From positions 27,673 through 39,349 of the forward strand of contig DHYU01000036.1 of NCBI GenBank assembly GCA_002415485.1: a DNA stretch of 11,677 bases, written 5' to 3'. The notes beneath the pieces are model-generated. The model made no database searches. It saw nothing but the letters and a program-made list of their open reading frames with translations, and had not been told where the DNA came from. Source of the DNA: Proteobacteria bacterium UBA5122. GTDB taxonomy: Bacteria > Pseudomonadota > Gammaproteobacteria > Tenderiales > Tenderiaceae. Of this stretch, positions 6,265 to 11,677 are shown piece after piece (the first letter of the stretch is position 1; each line of letters opens with the position of its first letter). Made by a program: the position numbers and the translations under genes.

Positions 6265-6304
6265 CAAGGCCCCGGCATTCACATGTCGGGGCCTTGTTTT
6301 TTTT
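6265..6304 (+). terminator. Rho-independent terminator of the PEP-CTERM gene
   Basis: CAAGGCCCCGGCAT pairs with ATGTCGGGGCCTTG (14-bp stem, one G-T position, loop TCAC), followed by eight T at 6297-6304. It lies between convergent genes. On the minus strand the hairpin is followed by TATGTTTT, so it may also end, less efficiently, transcripts of the receptor gene at 6340-8004. Confidence 0.93.
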
Positions 6305-6339
6305 AGATGCTACGTAACGTGCCGACAAGCAATACCGGC

Positions 6340-8004
6340 TTACACCGTGAAGCGTGCCACCATTCCTCTTAAGTTATTCGACAACTGCGCAATTTCCTGA
6401 CTGGCTTGCGCCGTTTGACTGGCCCCCACCGCCACCTCTTCTGCCACTTGGCGCACAGAGGTAACACTGCGATTAATCTCTTCCGAAACGGCCGACTGCT
6501 CCTCTGTCGCACTGGCGATCTGCGACATGATCAGATTAACCTTGTTAACAGATTCCGTGATCGCCGTCAGAGAATTATCAGCACTCGCCGCTGCATCCAT
6601 CCCTTCTTCAGCCTTGCGTTTGCCTTCAGCCATCACCGCCACTGCATCGTTGGCACGCACTTGCAGGCTCTCGATCATTTGACGAATCTCTATCGTCGAA
6701 TTGTGTGTACGCTGTGCAAGCTCGCGCACCTCATCAGCCACTACTGCAAACCCGCGCCCTTGTTCGCCTGCACGTGCTGCTTCAATTGCTGCGTTTAGTG
6801 CCAACAGATTGGTTTGTTCTGCCACGCCTTGAATCACATCCATCACCGTACCGATCGCTTGAGAATCCGATGACAACTCCGAGATCACGCTGGCGGCATT
6901 ATCCACCTCTTCTGCCAATGAACGCATCGCTGTAATCGCGCCAGACACCACCTTACGCCCCGCTTCAGCCTCGTGTTCTGCATCATTCACTGCCTTGGAT
7001 GCTGCCGACGAGTTATTGGCCACTTCACTCATGGATGCACTCATTTCATTCATTGCTGTTGCGACCTGATCGGTTTCACTTTGTTGGCGGCGCACACCAA
7101 TATTGGCCTGTTCGGTGACTGCACTCAACTCTTCAGCGGCGGCAGAAAGCTGTGTTGCCGCGGCTGACAATTCACGGGTGATCTCTTGGAATACCTCCAA
7201 CATGCTATTCACGCTGTGTGCCATCTCCCCGAGTTCATCTTTTGACTCTGGCAAACGGATGCGTAAATCTTTGGTATTAATCACTTCATTCGCCGCATTG
7301 GCTGCACCTTCGATACTCTTACGGATCGAGCGCGAAATCCAGATACCAATACCGACCGAGGCCAGGATAGCAATCACGGCAGCGATAATAAGATCTTCCA
7401 ATAACAGTTGCTCGGCCTTTTTTATCTCCGCGACAGACTTTTTAACCTTGCCGGTCATGTGATCACTCAGCTTATGTATCAACATCGCCATATCGGCGGT
7501 TAACGCATCCGCATCCTTCACATAAAACTCAGCCTCCTGCACTCGCCCCTCAGCCGCAAGTTTCATAATTTTGGCCGCGACTTCTTCATACAGATGAATG
7601 TCCTTGCCTATCTTGCCGACCTCAGTCTCCAAGTACTCAAGCCCTGCCATATGCTCCGGATCCTTGCCACCATCAGCAGCCTTCAAGGCTTCAATCAGTC
7701 GTTCAGTCTCACTCAACTTATCCAACAGGGCCTGACCTGATTTTTCAAACAAGGCCTGCTGCTGGGCAAATCCCTCGGCATCATTCTTCAGACTCATCCT
7801 CATCGCCCGGTCCAATGCATTTGCCTGGTTCAGATAAGCCTCCGTGATGCCCTTGGTTTGACGCTCCATCGCCAGATCTTCATCTGCCAGCTCTGTCACG
7901 TGCTTATCGATTTGAGCAATCAACACAAATGCAACCATCACCATGACAACGAGCGAAACCACTGTGATCACTTGGATGATGTTTAATTTTCGAGCAATTT
8001 TCAT
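6340..8004 (-). CDS. Methyl-accepting chemotaxis protein, transmembrane (4-helix-bundle sensor type)
   Basis: A 554-residue receptor with standard topology: short cytoplasmic N-terminus, TM1 about 8-30, an all-helical periplasmic domain about 31-203 resembling 4HB_MCP sensors, TM2 about 204-223, HAMP about 224-276 and a signalling domain to the C-terminus. The hairpin tip EQTNLLALNAAIEAARAGEQ (396-415), followed by GRGFAVVADEVRELAQRT, is fully canonical, so binding to CheA/CheW is expected. Glu/Gln-rich methylation-type helices flank it (TATEEQSAVSEEINRSV type). There is no C-terminal NWETF-like pentapeptide for CheR/CheB tethering; the protein ends VARFTV. AAGGA (plus-strand complement at 8013-8017) lies 8 nt before the start. 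The gene is convergent with the PEP-CTERM gene and divergent from the DUF4381/Bat genes. The ligand cannot be predicted from the sensor sequence. Confidence 0.96.
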   Translation of the reverse strand: MKIARKLNIIQVITVVSLVVMVMVAFVLIAQIDKHVTELADEDLAMERQTKGITEAYLNQANALDRAMRMSLKNDAEGFAQQQALFEKSGQALLDKLSETERLIEALKAADGGKDPEHMAGLEYLETEVGKIGKDIHLYEEVAAKIMKLAAEGRVQEAEFYVKDADALTADMAMLIHKLSDHMTGKVKKSVAEIKKAEQLLLEDLIIAAVIAILASVGIGIWISRSIRKSIEGAANAANEVINTKDLRIRLPESKDELGEMAHSVNSMLEVFQEITRELSAAATQLSAAAEELSAVTEQANIGVRRQQSETDQVATAMNEMSASMSEVANNSSAASKAVNDAEHEAEAGRKVVSGAITAMRSLAEEVDNAASVISELSSDSQAIGTVMDVIQGVAEQTNLLALNAAIEAARAGEQGRGFAVVADEVRELAQRTHNSTIEIRQMIESLQVRANDAVAVMAEGKRKAEEGMDAAASADNSLTAITESVNKVNLIMSQIASATEEQSAVSEEINRSVTSVRQVAEEVAVGASQTAQASQEIAQLSNNLRGMVARFTV

Positions 8005-8483
8005 AATTTGAATCCTTAGGCCTGAGATTACGTCAGCACACAGTTATCCTTTCATCTAATAACCATTCCCCCAATCCAACGGCAAACTCATGGTTTCTCT
8101 GAAGGCTTTTCTTAACAGTTTTTAACAATTCTGTGACTCTTTCCTCTCAATCCAATAAATAACAATCTCAATGCATTTTCTCTTTTAGCAACATGAGCAT
8201 ACATTTCCGATGCTTTCACTTTAACTTAAATAAAACCTCCAATAATTCCTCTGTTTTTTGTGCTTTTTTCCGACCCCATCCCACACTTATAAATACCGCT
8301 TTTATTTTGTTCATATTTAGAGTCTTTTTTGTCCAGACATATCTGCAAGACCCAAAGGCTGAACCCCGCCGCAGTCCTGCACCACAACGGCTCGCCGACT
8401 ACACGTCTTTCGGACGTGGCACAATCCGGGCACACTCTTTAAACTCGTCAGCCCATAACAGCAAAACACGTATAAGACTCGTA
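8005..8483. promoter_or_regulatory. Divergent intergenic region between MCP and DUF4381 genes
   Basis: This stretch of about 480 bp is AT-rich from 8100 to 8340 and GC-rich after 8340, a sharp composition change. No gene is convincing: a frame from ATG 8193 is open and continuous with the DUF4381 frame, but its first 97 residues look non-coding (HFRCFHFNLNKTSNNSSV). For plus-strand transcription, TATAAA at 8288-8293 is a good -10-like hexamer with a poor -35. TGGCACAATCCGGGCA at 8417-8432 has sigma-54 GG/GC spacing but two mismatches in the -12 block. A 6-bp hairpin (CACGTC/GACGTG) is at 8402-8418. I see no clear promoter for the receptor gene. Confidence 0.35.
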
Positions 8484-8930
8484 GTGAGCACCACCACCGA
8501 CCTACAACTGCTAACGCAGCGCCTTGCCGATATCGAACCGCCACCGGCCGTCGATTGGTTGCCGGTGTGGTGGCTGGGCGCCGGGTTGCTAGCCCTGCTG
8601 CTGGTGCTATTCGCGGTTTATCGCACCCGGAGGCACACCGCCCCCAGGCTGCGCATAGATCCACGCCGGCAGGCACTCAGCGAGCTCGCCGAGCTCCAAA
8701 CGCACGCCCCCGCCCCGCGCGAGTGTGCCTATCGCCTCGCCGCCATCCTGCGCCGGGGCCTGCAGCTGTCACAACTGGATGAACCACCCCCGGCCCACAT
8801 CGACCCCCAGCAGTGGCAGGCCTTGCTGCGCAAGCTGTCGCAGCTGCGTTACCAAACGGCCTCTGCCGAGCTCATCGACCAGCACGACCTCAAACAGATC
8901 GAGACCTGGTTACGGGGCACACCATGCTGA
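8484..8930 (+). CDS. DUF4381 domain-containing membrane protein
   Basis: From GTG at 8484 the product has 148 residues, the usual size. It begins STTTDLQLLTQRLADIEPPP and follows with VDWLPVWWLGAG, matching the DUF4381 N-terminal pattern (L.DI..P..v.wWP). One membrane helix follows (about 28-46, with RTRR after it as the cytoplasmic anchor). The soluble C-terminal part has ALSELAELQ and LRRGLQLSQLDE, then QWQALLRKLSQL. GTG is chosen because no in-frame ATG lies in the conserved part and the next upstream one (8193) adds 97 residues of implausible sequence; the ribosome binding site is weak. DUF4381 proteins lie between DUF58 and BatA-type genes in MoxR loci and probably scaffold the membrane complex. 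The stop overlaps the next start (ATGCTGA), so the genes are translationally coupled. Confidence 0.85.
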   Translation: MSTTTDLQLLTQRLADIEPPPAVDWLPVWWLGAGLLALLLVLFAVYRTRRHTAPRLRIDPRRQALSELAELQTHAPAPRECAYRLAAILRRGLQLSQLDEPPPAHIDPQQWQALLRKLSQLRYQTASAELIDQHDLKQIETWLRGTPC

Positions 8931-9925
8931 GCCTGGCGACGCCGTGGTGGTTGCTGGCGCTGCCGCTGCCGTTTTTCGTCTGGCACTTGAGCCGTCGGCG
9001 ACGGGCGCGCGGCGATGCGCGTGACGTGCAACTGCGTCACCCGCAGGCGGCACTGCTGGCCGAACTGCAAGGCCAGCTGCCACCGCAACCTGCGCGCCTG
9101 CCGTGGCTGTGGCTCATTGCCTGTTGCCTGCTCATCCTGGCGCTGGCGCGGCCGCAATGGCTGGACGACACCCCGCCCGGCCGCAACTTCGTGCTGGCCA
9201 TCGACATCTCCGGTTCGATGCGCGCCCTCGATTTCAGCGAGGGCGAAAAGGCCATCAGCCGCCTCGACATGCTCAAGCAGGTCGTCGACGGTTTTCTCGA
9301 CAGCCGCGCCAACGACCGCGTCGGCCTCGTCATCTTCGGCGACGATGCCTACACACTGGCGCCGCTGACCCACGACCTCGACCTGCTGCGCCGCCTGCTG
9401 CGCGATGTCGACAACGGCGTCGCCGGTGAAAAGACCGCCCTCGGCCCGGCGGTGGCCATCGGCGTCAAACGGCTGCAACACGAAGACCCACGCTCGCGCA
9501 CGCTGATCCTGCTGACCGACGGCAGCCACACCTCGGGCGAGATCACCCCGGCCAGCGCGCTGGAGATGGCGCAATACGCCGGCGTCACCCTCTTTACGGT
9601 CGGCATCGGCAGCCACGGCAAGGTGCTGTTCCCACGCGGCCCGACCCAACGCCCCGACTATAAAGAAGTACCGATGGAAGAAGGTGTGCTGCAATCGCTG
9701 GCCGAGGGCAGCGGCGGCCAGTATTTCCGCGCCGCCGCCCCCGGCGAGCTGGGCCGCATCATCGCCGAGATCGACCGCCTCGCCACCATCCCGCTCGATG
9801 GCAGCCAACGCCGCGCCGACGAGTGGTATTGGCTACCGCTGTCGCTGGCCATCCTGCTGATCGCCGCCGCGCAGCTGTCACCGCTGCTCGCACGCAGGCG
9901 CATGACCGAGGCCGAGGCCCCATGA
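8924..9925 (+). CDS. BatA-like VWA-domain membrane protein
   Basis: ATG at 8924 overlaps the DUF4381 stop and gives 333 residues, typical for BatA-type proteins. The N-terminus (LATPWWLLALPLPFFVWHL, 4-22) is the family's first membrane helix. A second helix covers about 60-75 (PWLWLIACCLLILALARPQW), then the VWA domain. The MIDAS is intact: D94-I-S-G-S98, T171 (GEKTALG) and D199 (LLTDGSHTSG). The C-terminus has another helix (about 304-324, WLPLSLAILLIAAAQLSPLL), so the VWA domain faces the periplasm between membrane anchors. BatA/BatB proteins (Bacteroides aerotolerance nomenclature) work with MoxR ATPases; reported effects concern envelope or oxidative-stress fitness, and the exact role is unsettled. 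The stop overlaps the next gene (ATGA at 9922-9925). GC content is high, as expected for the operon. Confidence 0.93.
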   Translation: MLSLATPWWLLALPLPFFVWHLSRRRRARGDARDVQLRHPQAALLAELQGQLPPQPARLPWLWLIACCLLILALARPQWLDDTPPGRNFVLAIDISGSMRALDFSEGEKAISRLDMLKQVVDGFLDSRANDRVGLVIFGDDAYTLAPLTHDLDLLRRLLRDVDNGVAGEKTALGPAVAIGVKRLQHEDPRSRTLILLTDGSHTSGEITPASALEMAQYAGVTLFTVGIGSHGKVLFPRGPTQRPDYKEVPMEEGVLQSLAEGSGGQYFRAAAPGELGRIIAEIDRLATIPLDGSQRRADEWYWLPLSLAILLIAAAQLSPLLARRRMTEAEAP

Positions 9926-11677
9926 CGCTCGACTGGTTACAGCCCCACTTATTATGGCTGCTGCCCTTGCCGCTGCTCCTGCTGCTGCGCCCCGTGGCCA
10001 AACCGACCGGCAACCTGCGCCGCCTCGCCGATCCGCGCCACTGGCCGTGGCTGCTGCGCGGCCAGTCCGACCCCCGCCGCCGCGAATGGGGGCTGATCCT
10101 GGTGTTGTGGCTGTTGCTGCTCGCCGCCGCCGGGCCTTATCTCGGCCAACAACAGCAACAGAGCCATAGCGCCGCCATCGCACTGGTCGTCGACATCTCG
10201 CCGTCGATGGCCGTCGCCGATGCCGCGCCCAGCCGCCTCGGCTACGCCCAGCGCCTGCTGAGCGAGCTGACCACCGAACTGGACGGCCACCGCCTGGGCC
10301 TGGTCACCTTCTCCGCCAACGCCTACATGACGCTGCCACTGACCCGCGACCACGGCGCGATCGACTATTTCATCCACTCGCTCAGCACCGACCTCACCGC
10401 CAAGAGCGGCTCCAACATCCAGCGTGCGCTGGGCCTCGCCGCCGACATGCTCGACGAAGACAGCGGCCCCGGCACCACACCGGGGCTGATCATCCTCGTC
10501 AGCGATGGCGAGATCCACGACCGCAACGCACTGCGCAGCGCGCAGCGCATCCACCAACTCGGCCACCAGATCCACACCCTCGGCGTCGGCACGCTCGAAG
10601 GCGGCCCGGTGCCGCACGACGGCCGCTTCATCCGCCAGCAGGGCGAGATCGTCAGCTCCCACCTGCAGCGCGCCAGCCTGCAGGCCATCGCCCGCGCCGG
10701 TGGCGGCCAGTATCAGGATCTGGGCCAACAGGCCTGGCCGTTGCTGGTCCGCAGTGCCGAACAACTGGCGCGCCCCAGCCTCGACCAGCGCGGCGCGGTC
10801 GAGATCGAACACGCCCTCTTCGCCTGGCCGCTGGCCCTGGCCTTGCTGATCCTGCTCGGCCGCGGCCTGCGTCAACAGACCGCCCTCGCCCAGTGGCTGC
10901 TGCCGCTGATCATCGCCGCGCCACTGCTCTACGCCCCCAGCAGCGAGGCCGGCATCCTGACGCCCTTCAAGACCCGCGAGGCCGAGGCCAGGCTGCAGGC
11001 GGGTGATTATGTCGGTGCCATGCAAATTTATAGTGAACTTGAAAATTATGGTGGACAGATGGGCGTCGGCGCCGCCGCCTACCGCGCGCAGAACTGGCCG
11101 CAGGCGCTGGCGGCGTTTGAACAGGCGCGGCTGTCGGCCGCCAATGCCGAGCAGGCCGCCGCCGCCGCCTTCAACACCGGCAACACGCTCACGCAATTGG
11201 GCCGGGCCGAGGCGGCGCTGGAGGCCTTTCGCGATGCACTCGAGCTCCGCCCCGATTATCCCAAGGCCCGCCTCAACCTCGGCCTACTGGAACAGCATCT
11301 GGCCGGGCGCGGTGCCCCGCGCAGTGGCAGCGAAGGCGAACCAGGCAAGGCCGCCGAACCTTCGGCCGCCGACAGCGACGACGGCCCGGCGAGCGAGCCC
11401 AGCCCCACCGCGGGCGATGGCACGACGACGCCGAATCAGGAGGCCGAGGCCAAGCAACAGGCCGGCCCAACGCCCCGCCAGCAACCCGGCCCCAGCTCAG
11501 ACCGCCAGACCGAACTGGTCAGCCGTTGGTCACAGTTGAGCGCCCAAAGCGCGCCGGTGTCGCCGCAATCGATCCAACAATTGAACAACCTGCGCGAGGA
11601 CGGCGAGGCCATCTTGCGCCGCCGCTTCAGCATCGAAGATGGCGAATACTCAGGCCAGGTGGAGGAGAAACCGTGGT
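9922..11677 (+). CDS. BatB-like VWA protein fused to BatC-like TPR region (partial, 3' end missing)
   Basis: ATG at 9922 overlaps the BatA stop, and the frame stays open for 585 codons to the window edge with no stop seen. Two N-terminal helices (about 11-23 and 57-74) precede a VWA domain with MIDAS D91-I-S-P-S95 and D195 (ILVSDGEIHD); the usual Thr position is S162 or S164 (AKSGSNIQRAL). Two more helices follow (about 299-313 and 324-338). Next are TPR-like repeats (TREAEARLQAGDYVGAM, AYRAQNWPQALAAF, then FNTGNTLTQLGRAEAALEAF with ALELRPDYPKARLNLGLLEQ, about 352-458). A Pro/Ser/Glu-rich linker (465-530) leads to the typical end segment (LREDGEAILRRRFSIEDG). This fusion of BatB and BatC is common in proteobacteria. 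Only a short C-terminus should be missing. BatD would be expected downstream. Confidence 0.93.
   Translation, partial: MTLDWLQPHLLWLLPLPLLLLLRPVAKPTGNLRRLADPRHWPWLLRGQSDPRRREWGLILVLWLLLLAAAGPYLGQQQQQSHSAAIALVVDISPSMAVADAAPSRLGYAQRLLSELTTELDGHRLGLVTFSANAYMTLPLTRDHGAIDYFIHSLSTDLTAKSGSNIQRALGLAADMLDEDSGPGTTPGLIILVSDGEIHDRNALRSAQRIHQLGHQIHTLGVGTLEGGPVPHDGRFIRQQGEIVSSHLQRASLQAIARAGGGQYQDLGQQAWPLLVRSAEQLARPSLDQRGAVEIEHALFAWPLALALLILLGRGLRQQTALAQWLLPLIIAAPLLYAPSSEAGILTPFKTREAEARLQAGDYVGAMQIYSELENYGGQMGVGAAAYRAQNWPQALAAFEQARLSAANAEQAAAAAFNTGNTLTQLGRAEAALEAFRDALELRPDYPKARLNLGLLEQHLAGRGAPRSGSEGEPGKAAEPSAADSDDGPASEPSPTAGDGTTTPNQEAEAKQQAGPTPRQQPGPSSDRQTELVSRWSQLSAQSAPVSPQSIQQLNNLREDGEAILRRRFSIEDGEYSGQVEEKPW

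Noticed and set aside
8417..8432. Second sigma-54-like site TGGCACAATCCGGGCA before DUF4381
   Set aside because: GG/GC spacing is right, but the -12 block has GG instead of TT, which usually weakens recognition strongly. Not called as a promoter.
8193..8483. N-terminal extension of the DUF4381 frame from ATG 8193
   Set aside because: The 97 extra residues are low-quality sequence in an AT-rich promoter region, and the DUF4381 pattern begins right after GTG 8484.
8849..9808. 319-codon minus-strand frame opposite BatA
   Set aside because: Antisense shadow of the BatA VWA domain in high-GC sequence, without recognisable domains.
9952..11196. 414-codon minus-strand frame opposite the BatB-like gene
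   Set aside because: A GC-rich antisense artefact. The plus strand carries the VWA/TPR protein with recognisable motifs throughout, and the minus translation is low-complexity Gly/Ala/Gln.
1..11677. CRISPR arrays, tRNA/rRNA genes, IS elements or integrase genes
   Set aside because: None seen by reading: no regularly spaced repeats, no cloverleaf or rRNA motifs, no transposase or integrase frame.

Overview
The window looks like a chromosomal segment of a proteobacterium, most likely a gammaproteobacterium. The basis is a MoxR/DUF58/DUF4381/Bat-type gene set with high GC and tightly overlapping genes, a PEP-CTERM protein behind a sigma-54-type promoter, and classical methyl-accepting chemotaxis proteins. 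Species cannot be told from the sequence.

Layout. (1) Bases 1-458, minus strand: 5' part of a membrane-anchored formylglycine-generating-enzyme (SUMF1/FGE) family protein, cut by the window edge. (2) 616-2776, plus strand: a MoxR AAA+ ATPase, a DUF58 protein and a small Cys-rich DUF1272 protein, closely spaced. (3) 2777-3658: a low-GC zone with one small orphan gene and a cluster of palindromes (REP-like). (4) 3659-5022: a two-gene unit of a small chemoreceptor-like cytoplasmic protein and a stand-alone metallo-beta-lactamase-fold di-iron protein resembling ODP, the oxygen/iron sensor of Treponema chemotaxis. (5) 5215-6304: a sigma-54-type promoter, a PEP-CTERM surface protein and a strong terminator. 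(6) 6340-8004, minus strand: a full-length transmembrane chemoreceptor. (7) 8484-11677, plus strand: DUF4381, BatA-like VWA and BatB-like VWA-TPR genes with start/stop overlaps. The last is open at the window end.

How it fits together. MoxR, DUF58, DUF4381 and the VWA proteins normally sit in one operon (MoxR-VWA chaperone-like, envelope-associated). Here the operon appears split by about 6 kb carrying chemotaxis/sensing and surface-protein genes. The most interesting part is the 3659-5022 pair. The first protein seems to carry two chemoreceptor-tip-like motifs in one 205-residue chain, which suggests a single-chain pseudo-dimer of receptor hairpins. The second keeps nearly all flavodiiron-type iron ligands but has no flavodoxin domain. 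Together they suggest an O2/iron-responsive chemotaxis or signalling module of unusual architecture. The nearby full-length receptor at 6340-8004 shows that the genome has ordinary receptor machinery, although no CheA, CheW or CheY gene is in view.
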